Of a stretch of 64,000 nt of DNA, positions 31,711 to 40,920 are shown piece by piece. Numbering within the stretch: the stretch's first letter is position 1; each line of letters opens with the position of its first letter. A program made the position numbers and the translations under genes. The stretch lies in contig NZ_CP020469.1 of assembly GCF_003031405.1 (NCBI RefSeq), positions 310,001 through 374,000 of the forward strand, given 5' to 3'. The notes below the pieces were generated by a model that ran no database searches, was not told the origin of the DNA, and worked only from the letters and a program-made list of their open reading frames with translations. The DNA is from Halomonas sp. 'Soap Lake #6'. Lineage in GTDB: Bacteria; Pseudomonadota; Gammaproteobacteria; Pseudomonadales; Halomonadaceae.

Positions 31711-31820
31711 AGTATTATGTTCTGAGCATGTGCTTACATGCAACTCTCTGTTGCTCAAAATGGTACGAGTAGCAAGAAGCGCCACATGCACCATCCATGC
31801 AGTGCCCTATGCGGCGGCAA

Positions 31821-32822
31821 CTAAGCATCTACTGGACTTGTATGGTTACTAAAATGCTGCTGTAGCGACTTAGCAATATCTGCACGCACCTGACCGGTAG
31901 CATCGGGCGTAATGCTGCCCAGGCGTGCGAAGTCGTGCACCATGCCGGGGTATATGGTCAGCTGGGTATCTACATTCGCTTCCTGTAAGCGGTTCACGTA
32001 GGCGATGCCTTCGTCGATCAGGGGGTCATGTTCAGCTAGGGCGATAAACACAGGTGGTAGGTTTTTGAGTTCCGCAGCCTCCAATGGCGCAAAACGCCAA
32101 TCGTGGCGTTCCTCATCGCTATTTAGATAGTGGCCAAACATCCATTGCAGGGTGTCTGCTTCCAGCAGGTAGCCTTGTGCGTATCGACTATGAGACTCGC
32201 TGTCCTGCCAGGCGCTGGTGCAGGGGTAGAGCAGGATCTGGCAGAGTGGAAGGTGCCAGCCATTATCGCGTGCTGACATGCAAAGAGCAGTGGCGAGAGT
32301 GCCACCTACACTGTCACCACCGACGGCGATACGTGAGGTATCGATGCCCATCTCTTCTCCATGCTTCAGCAGCCAGCAATAGGCATCTTCAGCATCGTGA
32401 AAAGCCGTCGGAAACTTGTGCTCGGGGGCCAAGCGATAGTCGACAGCCAGCACTGTGTAGCCAGTCGCCTGGGCGATGCTTTGGCAGAGCGAATCGTGAG
32501 AATCAAGGCTGCCTAATAGGTAGCCGCCGCCATGGAAGTAGAGCAAGGTGGGTGATAAAGCCTGCTCGCCTTGGTAGTGGCGTAGTTCAAGATGGTATCC
32601 ATCTCGGGAGGTGATACTCAGTGACGTTGCATCGTTAGATATTGGCTCATCAAGCATCTGTGATGATGCTTCATAAGCAGCGCGTGCTTGTTGTGGTGAG
32701 AGCGAGTGGAAGGGTGGGTTGCCGCTATCGGCGACCAGATCTAAGAAAGCGGCGATATCAGGATGTAAGGACATCATGGGCGTAAGTCTCGGTATTTGGG
32801 GCCGCCCTGAGAGAGCGGCCAT
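31821..32822 (-). CDS. HSL-family alpha/beta hydrolase (esterase)
   Basis: A 333-residue cytoplasmic hydrolase of the hormone-sensitive-lipase family. It has the oxyanion motif HGGGY, the nucleophile elbow GDSVGG, an acid residue in EHDPLID and the catalytic His in GMVHDF. No signal peptide is evident. It lies 14 bp after the N-monooxygenase gene in the same operon, so it is likely co-expressed with siderophore synthesis. Possible roles are cleaving an acyl or lactone bond of the siderophore during maturation or iron release; the sequence does not decide this. It is not an obvious type II thioesterase. Ribosome-binding sites near the first ATG are weak; the tandem ATGs around 32772-32777 (MMSLHPD) are plausible alternative starts. 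Confidence 0.85.
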   Translation of the reverse strand: MAALSGRPQIPRLTPMMSLHPDIAAFLDLVADSGNPPFHSLSPQQARAAYEASSQMLDEPISNDATSLSITSRDGYHLELRHYQGEQALSPTLLYFHGGGYLLGSLDSHDSLCQSIAQATGYTVLAVDYRLAPEHKFPTAFHDAEDAYCWLLKHGEEMGIDTSRIAVGGDSVGGTLATALCMSARDNGWHLPLCQILLYPCTSAWQDSESHSRYAQGYLLEADTLQWMFGHYLNSDEERHDWRFAPLEAAELKNLPPVFIALAEHDPLIDEGIAYVNRLQEANVDTQLTIYPGMVHDFARLGSITPDATGQVRADIAKSLQQHFSNHTSPVDA

Positions 32823-32836
32823 GCTTTGATGGGTTA

Positions 32837-34132
32837 TTAGTCTGTGGCTACCAGTGATGGAACCGACATATCTGAATGGGCTGCTGGTAACGCCTCATCA
32901 AGCACTTCACAAATCTCACTTGTCCGTGCCGCCAAAATCGACAGCAGGGTGTCGCTCAAGCCATGGGTGGGTTCGCAGCAGCCCTGCAGAAAAATAGCCG
33001 GTTTGAACGAAGGCTTGGTGTAAAGCTGATAGCTGCGGTTAACGGCAAATTCCGGCAAGAACTCAGCTATTGGAGCCAGCAGCCGTTTATGGGTGTCGCG
33101 TGCATAGCCGGTGGCTAACACCACTGCGTCGTAGCGGGTTGGCTCCGTATGGCCGCTCTCCAAATCGCGCACAAGTAGCTCAACGCCTTCCGGGCCTGCT
33201 TCGCTGCCGATAACCTCATGGCGGCGGCGGAAGCGGTGGCGGGCTTGGCCGGTTACTTTTTGCTGGTAGAACACATCGTAAATCTCCTGAATCAACGCCA
33301 AGTCAGGGGCTGAATAGTTGGTGCTTTTGTACTCCTGCAGCAGCGCTTCCCGCTGGCCGGTGGGGTTATTGAACACGTAATCGGTGTATTCGGGATTGAA
33401 TATTTCGTTAACGAAAGGGCTGTCATCCGAGGGTTTAAAGGCCCATGCCCGGCTAATAAGATCCACCTGAATGCCTTCACGACCATGCAGATCAAGGAAT
33501 ATCTCAGCGGCGCTCTGGCCCGCGCCGATCACGGCGATACGCTTGGGGGCGTCTTGCTTCGCCAGCTCTCTGAGGTAGTGGCTGGAGTGGAAGACTCGTG
33601 GGTCGTCTTTTAGCCCAGCGAAGCATTCAGGTACATTGGGCGCGCCACCCACACTGATCACGAGGGAGCGAGTTAATCTTTCATGTACCGCTCCACTCTC
33701 ATCCCGTGAACGAACGCGGAGGTAGGCGACCTCTTCATTATCAGTTTCGGGCAGTACTTCGAACACATCCTCTCCATAGGCGCACTGGTGTTTAAAGTGG
33801 CTGGCAGTCCAGCTTAGGTAGTCATTGAACTCATGGCGACTGGGGAAGAAGGTTTGCAGGTTGATAAAGTCCTGCAAGCGGCCTTTGCTGTGAAGGTAAT
33901 TGAGAAAGCTGAAAGGGCTTCCTGGGTTACGCGGCGTGACCAGATCTTTGAGAAAAGAGATCTGCATATGGGCATTTTCCAACAGCATATGCGGGTGCCA
34001 GGCAAAGCAGGGCTGGCGCTCAATAAAAAAGGCATCCCGCGCTTGCCCTGCTTGGCGTTGTTCGTCAAGCGCAATGGCCAGGGCAATATTGGAGGGGCCG
34101 AAGCCGATGCCGATCAAGTCGTGAATATGCAT
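32837..34132 (-). CDS. L-ornithine/L-lysine N-monooxygenase (IucD/PvdA family)
   Basis: A 431-residue flavin monooxygenase. It has the FAD site GIGFGPSNIALA at residues 8-19, the conserved WHPHMLL and MQISFLKDLVTPRNP segments, an NADPH site GAGQSAAEIF near residue 205, and VLATGY near residue 350. The family hydroxylates the side-chain amine of ornithine or lysine with NADPH and O2 in the cytoplasm, the first step to hydroxamate siderophores. Next to a GNAT acyltransferase and an NRPS, ornithine is more likely than lysine. GAGGA lies 5 nt before the ATG, and the gene follows the acyltransferase by 23 bp. Confidence 0.93.
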   Translation of the reverse strand: MHIHDLIGIGFGPSNIALAIALDEQRQAGQARDAFFIERQPCFAWHPHMLLENAHMQISFLKDLVTPRNPGSPFSFLNYLHSKGRLQDFINLQTFFPSRHEFNDYLSWTASHFKHQCAYGEDVFEVLPETDNEEVAYLRVRSRDESGAVHERLTRSLVISVGGAPNVPECFAGLKDDPRVFHSSHYLRELAKQDAPKRIAVIGAGQSAAEIFLDLHGREGIQVDLISRAWAFKPSDDSPFVNEIFNPEYTDYVFNNPTGQREALLQEYKSTNYSAPDLALIQEIYDVFYQQKVTGQARHRFRRRHEVIGSEAGPEGVELLVRDLESGHTEPTRYDAVVLATGYARDTHKRLLAPIAEFLPEFAVNRSYQLYTKPSFKPAIFLQGCCEPTHGLSDTLLSILAARTSEICEVLDEALPAAHSDMSVPSLVATD

Positions 34133-34155
34133 AAGAGTCCTCGTGGCTGACGTGT

Positions 34156-35280
34156 CTATGGGGTGAAGCGTGGGTCGGGCCGTGGTGCAGACCCTGGGTG
34201 CGGAGGCAGCGGAATCCAGCTGCGTTCGTTAAAAAAGTGTTCGCGTAGCTGCATGCCGAGCATGGCCCGCTTGTGGGGAAAGTCGAACGCCTTAACATGG
34301 GCGTAACCGCACTGGGCAAGGTTGCGCAGCATCTTGGCGTTATCCACCCGGGGTTCAATCACCAGGCGTTGGGTACGGCAGTCATTCAGAAACAGGTAGT
34401 GTGAGATGGAGGGTAGCCAAGCAGCGACATAGGGTCGCCCGCGAAAAGCAGCTTCGCCGATCAGTACGTGCCAGCCGCGATCAAAATCACTGGCATCGTA
34501 ATAAGCGCCGATGCGGTCCTCCTTGGCCCAGTAGGTTTCGAAATAACCGAAGGGCTCGCCGTCGATACAGCCGATCAGTGGCACGACACTAGGGTTTTGC
34601 AACGTGCTCTCCAGCCGCCCGCGATGCTGTTGCAAATCACCCTGCTCTTCCCAGAAATGGGCGACAACCGGGTCGTTCATCCAGCGGTTGAAGCGTTCAA
34701 GGTCAAGTTCCAGGTCAAGCACTCGAAAGCTTAGGGTGACATCCAGCCAGGGAATATGGCGCTGATAGACCGTTCCATTGGGGCGCGGCGGGCGGCGTAG
34801 ATGGCGCTTTCCATTCTCCAAGATGGGCTGCTGCGGGTAGGGGCGCATGGAGGGGGAGGTGAGCCAAAGGGTTGGCAACTGCCAAAATAGCTCCGCGTAG
34901 GCCCAGAGTTTGCCATGGGGATCTTTAACCGCGATTCCATTGGCACACAGAGTGGTATGTAAAACCGAGGGGAGCTGTAAACGAAGCGCTACAGCACCTG
35001 GGGAAAAGGTGAATGCCCCCTCGATAGCCGCAAGTAACGCCGGGAGAGGCGGTGCTGAACGTTGTGACCACTGCAGCATCACGGTGCTGTTATCGTCTAC
35101 TAATGACCACTCAAGACGCTCTTGATGCCCCTCCACATAAAGTGTCTGCGTGGTTACCTCATAGGTGACTTGATAGGTGCATCCCTCAGGGCGTGAGAGC
35201 AGAACAGGTGCTACTAAGCGCTCACCATTGGATGGGTCTACCTTGTGGCGTCCTATTTGTGTTTGTACAGAACTGGGCAC
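34156..35280 (-). CDS. GNAT-type N-hydroxyamine acyltransferase (IucB/AlcB-like)
   Basis: A 374-residue protein whose C-terminal half carries the siderophore acyltransferase GNAT signature: RHIPWLDVTLSFRVLD, then RFNRWMNDPVVAHFWEEQG, FGYFETYWAKEDRIGAYYD, and VIEPRVDNAKML followed by GY. The N-terminal half is the poorly conserved extension seen in two-domain members. It should transfer an acyl group, probably acetyl, from CoA to N5-hydroxyornithine to form a hydroxamate. A GTG start at 35280 is chosen because AGGAG lies 7 nt upstream; a TTG nine codons earlier has no such site. It is the first gene of the minus-strand operon and is divergent from the exporter gene. Confidence 0.88.
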   Translation of the reverse strand: MPSSVQTQIGRHKVDPSNGERLVAPVLLSRPEGCTYQVTYEVTTQTLYVEGHQERLEWSLVDDNSTVMLQWSQRSAPPLPALLAAIEGAFTFSPGAVALRLQLPSVLHTTLCANGIAVKDPHGKLWAYAELFWQLPTLWLTSPSMRPYPQQPILENGKRHLRRPPRPNGTVYQRHIPWLDVTLSFRVLDLELDLERFNRWMNDPVVAHFWEEQGDLQQHRGRLESTLQNPSVVPLIGCIDGEPFGYFETYWAKEDRIGAYYDASDFDRGWHVLIGEAAFRGRPYVAAWLPSISHYLFLNDCRTQRLVIEPRVDNAKMLRNLAQCGYAHVKAFDFPHKRAMLGMQLREHFFNERSWIPLPPHPGSAPRPDPRFTP

Positions 35281-35398
35281 CGTTAAGCTCCTATCAAGAA
35301 AGTTCAACCCATAAAAAATATCAGCCCACCAGATGCGGAGGTTTGCCGACTTCCTTATCTAAGGACGAATGAGAATGAGGCTTGTTTACGTTGAGGGG

Positions 35399-35424
35399 TA
35401 ACTTTTTACAGGAGTGATTCGTCT
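35399..35424 (+). promoter_or_regulatory. Candidate ECF-sigma promoter upstream of the exporter
   Basis: TAACT and CGTCT are separated by exactly 16 bp, the typical element pair and spacing of ECF-sigma promoters. It is oriented toward the exporter, about 60 bp before its start codon. A FecI-type sigma factor is encoded at 59.3 kb. The match is by eye to a general ECF pattern, not to a defined regulon. Confidence 0.4.
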
Positions 35425-35483
35425 GTAAGAGTAGGTGCCGCTTTCCAATAGCTTTTTTTCAATTGCTTTCTAACGAGGTGAAT

Positions 35484-37130
35484 GTGCTTCCCTATTTGAT
35501 TCGTCGAACCCGTGGGCTGATGACCGCCGCCGCTATCGCCAGCATTCTCTCAGGGCTTTTCAGCGTGCTGCTGATTGCTCAAATTAATACAGCGCTAAAC
35601 AGCGATGCCGCTAGCCGTGCTAATGCGGCTTGGACTTTCGCAGGGATTGCCTTAGCCCTAATGGCTTGTCGAATGGTGTCGACGGCGTTGTTTGAACGGC
35701 TGGGGCAGCGTGCCCTGGCTGAATTGCGCAGTTTTATTGCCCAGTGTGTGGCCGTTACCCCTTTTGCCCAGTTCGAGCGTGTTGGCAGCGCGCGGATCCA
35801 GTCAGCACTCACCGAGCACAGCAACAACGTAGCGGTACTGTTCGTTAGCTTGCCGGTGATTTTGACTAATACGGTCATTGTGGTGGGGTGTTTGGGCTAC
35901 CTGGCGGTACTCTCCTGGCAGGTGTTTTTGTTTGCATTGGGGGTGATTGGGCTGGGCGCTGTCGGTTATCACCTTGTGCACTTACGCGCCATTCACTATC
36001 TCCAGAGTGCGTCATCAGAGCAGGATCGCCTGTTTGGGCATTTCCGTGCGCTTACCGATGGGGCGAAAGAGTTGCGGCTACACCAGCGCAAGAGCCGGGT
36101 CTTTATGGATCAGATATTGGGGGAGTCGGTTGAAGGTGTGCGACGACTGCGTACCTATGGCATGTCGCTGTTTGTGATCTCGACCAGCTGGGGGCAGTTC
36201 CTGATGTACGCCTTTATCGGCTTGGTGCTGTTTGTATTGGTAAGCGATGGGCCTAACCAAACCCAGGTGATGACCGGTTTTGCCCTGGTGTTTGTGTTTA
36301 TGGTGACGCCTCTGGAAGGATTGCTGATCAATATTCCGCGGATCAATATGGCTCGGGTAGCCGCTAGCCGAATTGATGACATCACACGCGAGATGCCACA
36401 GGGGCAAGGCCCGCAGGAACAGCGGGAAACTCCTACTTTGCAGCGTCTCGAATTACGTGGAGTAACCCATCAGTACTACCATGAGCAGAGCGATGACTTT
36501 TTTGAGCTGGGGCCGATTAATCTGAGCTTCACGCCGGGAGAAGTGGTGTTTCTGGTGGGGGGCAACGGTAGCGGAAAAACCACGCTAGCCAAAGTGGTGG
36601 TGGGACTTTACCCGCCGGATGGTGGCGAAGTGTTGCTTAATGGTGAGCGTGTCGAGGTGGATGGCTGGGATGCCTATCGGCAGCTCTTCTCTGTGGTGTT
36701 CTCGGACTTCCATCTTTTCGAGCGTCTGTTGGAAGCGCCGCGTGATGATCTGGACGAAGAGGGAAACCGCCTGCTGGCCAAGCTGCATTTGCAGCATAAG
36801 GTGCGCGTTGAAAATGGTGCGTTCACAACTCAGGCGCTCTCCCAGGGGCAGCGTAAGCGGCTAGCGCTGGTGGTGGCCTACCTTGAAGACCGCCCGTTTT
36901 TGGTGTTTGACGAATGGGCGGCGGATCAAGATCCGTTATTCAAAGAGGTGTTCTACACAGAGGTGTTGCCCGAGCTAAAACGCATGGGCAAAGCAGTACT
37001 GGTGATTACCCACGATGACCGTTACTTCCATCTGGCGGATCGATTGGTGAGACTGGAGAGCGGTAAGCTGCTTGCACCAGAACAGTCGGCTGGCGCTGAG
37101 ATGGAGGTGGCACCCTCAGTGGCCACTTGA
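35484..37130 (+). CDS. Cyclic-peptide/siderophore ABC exporter, fused TMD-NBD (PvdE/SyrD family)
   Basis: About 548 residues with six membrane segments in the first ~290, then a nucleotide-binding domain with Walker A GGNGSGKTT, the unusual signature LSQGQRKR and Walker [14 protein letters not shown]. The QGQRKR and DEWAADQDP forms are characteristic of the PvdE/SyrD/YojI group. These export peptide siderophores or their precursors across the inner membrane as homodimers. It is divergently transcribed from the hydroxamate-forming operon, which suggests export of the product of this cluster. No ATG is nearby; GTG 35484 is preferred, with GAGG 5 nt upstream, over TTG 35463. Its 3' end overlaps the convergent cytochrome gene by 15 bp. 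Confidence 0.9.
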   Translation: MLPYLIRRTRGLMTAAAIASILSGLFSVLLIAQINTALNSDAASRANAAWTFAGIALALMACRMVSTALFERLGQRALAELRSFIAQCVAVTPFAQFERVGSARIQSALTEHSNNVAVLFVSLPVILTNTVIVVGCLGYLAVLSWQVFLFALGVIGLGAVGYHLVHLRAIHYLQSASSEQDRLFGHFRALTDGAKELRLHQRKSRVFMDQILGESVEGVRRLRTYGMSLFVISTSWGQFLMYAFIGLVLFVLVSDGPNQTQVMTGFALVFVFMVTPLEGLLINIPRINMARVAASRIDDITREMPQGQGPQEQRETPTLQRLELRGVTHQYYHEQSDDFFELGPINLSFTPGEVVFLVGGNGSGKTTLAKVVVGLYPPDGGEVLLNGERVEVDGWDAYRQLFSVVFSDFHLFERLLEAPRDDLDEEGNRLLAKLHLQHKVRVENGAFTTQALSQGQRKRLALVVAYLEDRPFLVFDEWAADQDPLFKEVFYTEVLPELKRMGKAVLVITHDDRYFHLADRLVRLESGKLLAPEQSAGAEMEVAPSVAT

Positions 37131-37736
37131 CACCATACGCGCCAATACCTTGTCCTTGAGCCAGAAGCGGTGAACCAGCGCCATTGCTATGTGGCCGAGC
37201 ACTAATCCACATAGCAGCCAAGAGAGCGGGCCGTGGAGAAGATCTGCGGGGGCAATCATCCAGGTAATGTTGCGCTCCGCCTCGGGCAGTAGCTCCATGC
37301 CATAGAAGCGCAGCGCGCCACCACGGCCATACTGGCGGAGAATGGCAAACGCTGATAGCCAAAGTAGCAACCCATAAAACGTGATATGCACCAGCCGCGC
37401 TAGGCGCCCGCCCAACCCTGGCTGGTGGGGAGGGCGTTGTTTTCGATTCACCCATGCCCAACCGAGGCGAAACAGAGTCACTATCAGGATCATAAAGCCT
37501 AACGAGCCGTGGGGCCCGATGCTCGCTAAAAACAGCGTGATAACGTTTTCACCCATTCCTCGCCATGCCAGCAGAACAGTGAACTGAAGGATTACCAGGG
37601 CAGCGGTAATCCAGTGCAGAGCACGGCTTACATACCCGTAGTGGCTTGGGCTATCTCGCCAGCCCAGAGGCGTATGGGCTGACGTGCTTGTGTGATGGCT
37701 GCTTAACGGCGTGTTATTTGCCGTGCCTTTAACCAT
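37116..37736 (-). CDS. Cytochrome b561-family membrane protein
   Basis: About 206 residues with four hydrophobic helices carrying the heme-ligand histidines expected of the family (RALHWITAAL, GPHGSLGF, LVHITFYG, GLVLGHIAM). Members shuttle electrons in the inner membrane with two b hemes. The gene overlaps the 3' end of the upstream siderophore-interacting reductase by 8 bp (ATGGTTAA), so the two are translationally coupled. That pairing suggests supply of electrons for ferric-siderophore reduction, but the link is inference. A start 21 codons further upstream is open but would lengthen the overlap. The 3' end overlaps the exporter gene tail-to-tail by 15 bp. Confidence 0.85.
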   Translation of the reverse strand: MVKGTANNTPLSSHHTSTSAHTPLGWRDSPSHYGYVSRALHWITAALVILQFTVLLAWRGMGENVITLFLASIGPHGSLGFMILIVTLFRLGWAWVNRKQRPPHQPGLGGRLARLVHITFYGLLLWLSAFAILRQYGRGGALRFYGMELLPEAERNITWMIAPADLLHGPLSWLLCGLVLGHIAMALVHRFWLKDKVLARMVSSGH

Positions 37737-38658
37737 TGGCTTTACCCAGGCGCCAGTAGCCCATGCTAGTGACGTACTGTTTGGGGAGACCGCACTCATT
37801 GACCAAATAGCGACGCAGCTTCATGGCGACCTTGGTTTCAGCGGCGATCCAGGCGTAGAAGGGCGCGCTGTCATCCAGAGTGGCGGGTTCCCAGAGTGGG
37901 CCGTCCTCATCGTCGCTGTCTTCGTTGCTAGTAGCGGTCGCCGGGGTGCCGCCTAGTGCTTTAATTTCCTTGTGCAAATCAATGTCGCGTACTGCTCTCA
38001 GTAGCAGCTCTCCATGCTGGCAGTCAGGCTCGGTATCGCGGGCCAGCCAACGCAACTTGGCGGCTTGGGGTAGCGGTTGAACATCGTCACTACGGGGAAC
38101 TTCGAACAACGCCTCTACCTTGGGTTTAAGGGGTAGATCGTCAAGGGTCTCCAGAATGCCTGCCGCTGCGGGCAGGGCAGTTTCATCAGCAAGGATCAGA
38201 ATGCGGCGCACGCCCTGGGGTGGCCTCCACTCATAGCCCAGTTTTGGACCTTCCGCATCGGCGGCAGGAGCCGTCATGGCCAAGCGGTCACCAGGGCGAG
38301 CGCGCATGGCCCAGCGAGAGGCGGGGCCATTGTCGCCGTGGAGCACAAATTCAACGTCCACCTCTGCACGTTCTGGACGTAGGGCGCGAATGGTATAGGT
38401 GCGCATTGAGGGGCGCTGGGCATCCGGCAGCGCGCGGTAGGCGCCATACCAGTCGTGCTCTTCCAATTTGGCAATCTCAAACAGTGGGTCGAGCGTACCG
38501 CCGCCTTCCGGGAAGAATAGCTTAATGCGCTGGTCTGGGGCGTAGGTCGCCATTTGGCCGACATCTGGGCCATTAAAGGTAAATTTAACTAATGACGCAC
38601 TGACCTGGGTGCGCCGAATAAGAGTGATATCAAAAAGCTGGTAGGGCTGCTGAGCCAT
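37729..38658 (-). CDS. Siderophore-interacting protein (ViuB/SIP-type flavin ferric reductase)
   Basis: A 309-residue cytoplasmic protein with the SIP fold: an N-terminal FAD-binding barrel (LVKFTFNGPD, the flavin motif RPSMRTYTIR, then VDVEFVLHGD and GPASRWA) and a C-terminal nucleotide-binding lobe (RRILILADETALPA, then FYAWIAAET and the C-terminal GYWRLGKA). The family reduces ferric siderophores to release Fe(II). The C-terminal lobe contains an acidic insertion (SNEDSDDEDG) not needed for the fold. It forms an operon with the cytochrome b561 gene, and a Fur-like site is upstream. The predicted substrate is the siderophore of this cluster or one taken up by the neighbouring permease. Confidence 0.93.
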   Translation of the reverse strand: MAQQPYQLFDITLIRRTQVSASLVKFTFNGPDVGQMATYAPDQRIKLFFPEGGGTLDPLFEIAKLEEHDWYGAYRALPDAQRPSMRTYTIRALRPERAEVDVEFVLHGDNGPASRWAMRARPGDRLAMTAPAADAEGPKLGYEWRPPQGVRRILILADETALPAAAGILETLDDLPLKPKVEALFEVPRSDDVQPLPQAAKLRWLARDTEPDCQHGELLLRAVRDIDLHKEIKALGGTPATATSNEDSDDEDGPLWEPATLDDSAPFYAWIAAETKVAMKLRRYLVNECGLPKQYVTSMGYWRLGKANG

Positions 38659-38695
38659 AACGATTATCTCCTAATTAAATGGTATTAATTGTAGT

Positions 38696-38714
38696 GCTAA
38701 TCGTTATCATTTAG
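38696..38714 (-). promoter_or_regulatory. Candidate Fur box upstream of the SIP gene
   Basis: GCTAATCGTTATCATTTAG matches 12 of 19 positions of the Fur consensus, with the best half ATCATT. It lies 38-56 bp upstream of the SIP start codon and about 55 bp before the small plus-strand ORF leading into the permease, so it could serve both directions. Confidence 0.5.
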
Positions 38715-38767
38715 AATCATCTTTTATTATTCAACCTTAACGTTCAGAAAATGCGAAGGCGAAATCA

Positions 38768-38896
38768 ATGCCTGTGAAACTAGTGCCCGTTAAAAAAACA
38801 GTGCCTCTGAAAATCACCTCACGAACGACTCTTTTGCTTAGTGTGCTATTCGCTGCCATGTGCCTAACGGCAAGAGAGGATACATTGCCATGTTAG
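38768..38896 (+). CDS. Small ORF with signal-peptide-like sequence overlapping the permease start
   Basis: A 42-codon ORF with an ATG preceded by GAAGG (8 nt spacing). The predicted product has a basic N-terminus (KLVPVKK), a hydrophobic run ([16 protein letters not shown]) and a short tail. It ends 4 bp inside the permease gene, whose ATG (38890) it overlaps. It could be a translational leader for the permease or the remnant of a lost periplasmic binding-protein gene, since fhuD normally precedes fhuB. No homology can be claimed from sequence alone. Confidence 0.4.
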   Translation: MPVKLVPVKKTVPLKITSRTTLLLSVLFAAMCLTAREDTLPC

Positions 38897-40890
38897 GTTC
38901 AGTGCCTATGGGTAGGAGAGTACGCGGTGGTTCCCCGGCATTGGTGTGCTGGCTGTTGAGTTTGCCGCTGGTGGTACTGTTTTGGATAGCACTAGAGGGG
39001 CAGGGCGGTTTTGCCGTAGGGCTGCATGCGCTGGTAGCACCTTCGTTCGAAGATGTTAACGAGCTACTGCTCTACTACGCCTGGTGGCCTCGCCTCTCTA
39101 TCGCCTTGCTTGCCGGGGGTGGTTTGGCATTGGCGGGAGTGTTAATGCAACAGGTGCTGCGTAACCCGCTGGCATCGCCCACTACGCTTGGGGTGGCATC
39201 TGGCGCCAACCTGGCGCTAATGACCGCCACTCTGATGGCCCCAGGGCTATTGGTAGTGGGGCGCGAATGGGTTGCCTTAGTGGGTGGCGCGCTAGCTGTG
39301 GGGTTGGTCTTTTTGCTCTCCTGGCGGCGCGGTTTGGCACCTATTGTGGTGGTGCTGGCGGGCTTGGTGGTCAACTTGTACCTGGGGGCGCTATCTACAG
39401 CGCTGTTGCTGTTTAACCATGAGGCGCTCTCGGGGTTGCTGATTTGGGGGGCGGGCTCGCTGGCGCAAAATGGTTGGGACGGAGTCGCGATACTCTGGCC
39501 ACGGCTGGCGATTGGTTGTGTTGCAGCGTGGTTTTTGCTGCGCCCCCTGGCGGTGCTGGAACTGGACGATGCCAGCGCCAAGAGCTTGGGGGTATCCCTT
39601 GCCTACTTACGCTTTGCGGGTATGGGACTGGCGGTATTTATTACCGGCAGTATCGTCAGCGTGGTGGGTATCATCGGCTTTATCGGCTTGGCAGCGCCTA
39701 ATATTGTGCGTATGGCCGGTGCGCGGCGCTTAGGGCCGCGGCTGATTTGGTCGACGCTGCTAGGGGCGGTGCTGTTGGCCACTACTGACCTGTTGCTGCA
39801 GCAGTTCGGTGGCATGGTGGCAGCCTTTATTCCCACCGGCGCGGTTACCGGCGCCCTGGGGGCGCCGCTGCTGATGTGGTTAATTCCCCGCTTAAAACTG
39901 CAGGGTGACAGGCCGCCCCAAGGGGCTGGTGTTTTTGCCCATCGCCACCCGAATCCTTCCCGATTAGCGACTGGTTTAATCCTGGCGCTGTTGGGCGCCA
40001 CAGTGCTTGGGTTGCTAGTCGGCCAGGGTGTGGATGGCTGGTACTGGTTAGCGCCCAATAACTGGAATGTAATGCAGTGGCGCCTGCCGCGGGTGATGGC
40101 GGCAGCGGCCAGCGGCTTAATGCTAGCGATTGCAGGCACGATTCTTCAGCGCCTTTCCGCCAACCCCATGGCCAGCCCTGAAGTGTTAGGTATCAGTGGT
40201 GGTTGCGCCATTGCGTTGATTTTAGGGATTTTCCTGCTGCCCGCGCCGACCAACGCGATGCTGATCGGTGTAGGCACCCTGGGCGCTTTCGCAACGCTGG
40301 TGGTGCTAGTGGGTATCAACCGCAAGAGCGGTTTTCTGCCCGAACGTTTGCTGCTCACTGGGGTGGCGATCAGCGCACTGTTTGATGCGGTGCGTAGCGT
40401 GATGTTGGCAGGCGGCGACCCCCGTGGTCAGCAGGTGATCGCTTGGCTGGCGGGCTCTACCTATTACGTGGATGTCACTCATGCTGTGGTAGTAGGGGGC
40501 ATTGCCGCCGTGTTGGCACTGGCTACGCTGCCCTTTACTCGCTGGTTGGATATCCTGCCCTTAGGCGCAGCGACGGCCAAAGCTCTTGGAGTAACACTCA
40601 ACCGTGCCCGTTTAGCGCTATTGCTGCTCGTCGCGCTGCTCACTGCTTGTGCCACTTTGGTGGTGGGGCCGCTGTCGTTTATTGGTTTGTTAGCACCGCA
40701 TATGGCGCGCTTAGTGGGCTTCTCCCGTGCGGGGCAGCATCTGCTGGGGGCAGCGCTTATCGGCATGTTGCTGATGGTTCTGGCAGATTGGGTAGGTCGT
40801 CAGATTATTTTCCCCTATGAGATACCCGCAGGCTTGGTCGCCTCTCTGATTGGCGGCGCTTACTTTATGTGGGGGCTGCGGCGGCTATGA
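38890..40890 (+). CDS. fhuB: Ferric-siderophore ABC permease, fused double-length (FhuB-like)
   Basis: About 666 residues made of two FecCD-type halves, each with the family's conserved pieces. The first has [36 protein letters not shown] and [13 protein letters not shown]. The second has [35 protein letters not shown] and [16 protein letters not shown]. Length and duplication match FhuB, which alone forms the inner-membrane channel for hydroxamate siderophores. ATG 38890 is chosen because GAGGA lies 9 nt upstream; a GTG ten codons earlier is weaker. No FhuC-like ATPase is in the window, and the binding protein at 28.5 kb could be the partner. The FhuF-like reductase gene follows directly. 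Confidence 0.93.
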   Translation: MLGSVPMGRRVRGGSPALVCWLLSLPLVVLFWIALEGQGGFAVGLHALVAPSFEDVNELLLYYAWWPRLSIALLAGGGLALAGVLMQQVLRNPLASPTTLGVASGANLALMTATLMAPGLLVVGREWVALVGGALAVGLVFLLSWRRGLAPIVVVLAGLVVNLYLGALSTALLLFNHEALSGLLIWGAGSLAQNGWDGVAILWPRLAIGCVAAWFLLRPLAVLELDDASAKSLGVSLAYLRFAGMGLAVFITGSIVSVVGIIGFIGLAAPNIVRMAGARRLGPRLIWSTLLGAVLLATTDLLLQQFGGMVAAFIPTGAVTGALGAPLLMWLIPRLKLQGDRPPQGAGVFAHRHPNPSRLATGLILALLGATVLGLLVGQGVDGWYWLAPNNWNVMQWRLPRVMAAAASGLMLAIAGTILQRLSANPMASPEVLGISGGCAIALILGIFLLPAPTNAMLIGVGTLGAFATLVVLVGINRKSGFLPERLLLTGVAISALFDAVRSVMLAGGDPRGQQVIAWLAGSTYYVDVTHAVVVGGIAAVLALATLPFTRWLDILPLGAATAKALGVTLNRARLALLLLVALLTACATLVVGPLSFIGLLAPHMARLVGFSRAGQHLLGAALIGMLLMVLADWVGRQIIFPYEIPAGLVASLIGGAYFMWGLRRL

Positions 40891-40920
40891 GGCAACTGTG
40901 AGGTAACTGTGAGGTAACTA
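40888..40920 (+). repeat. 11-bp tandem repeat, three copies
   Basis: TGAGGCAACTG, TGAGGTAACTG and TGAGGTAACTA follow one another, starting with the permease stop codon TGA. Each unit contains GAGG, so the array also multiplies a potential Shine-Dalgarno core just before the first ATG of the next array. Confidence 0.9.

Noticed and set aside
31821..32822. Type II thioesterase for the NRPS
   Set aside because: Motifs are those of the HSL esterase family (HGGG and GDSVGG), and the protein is longer than typical type II thioesterases.
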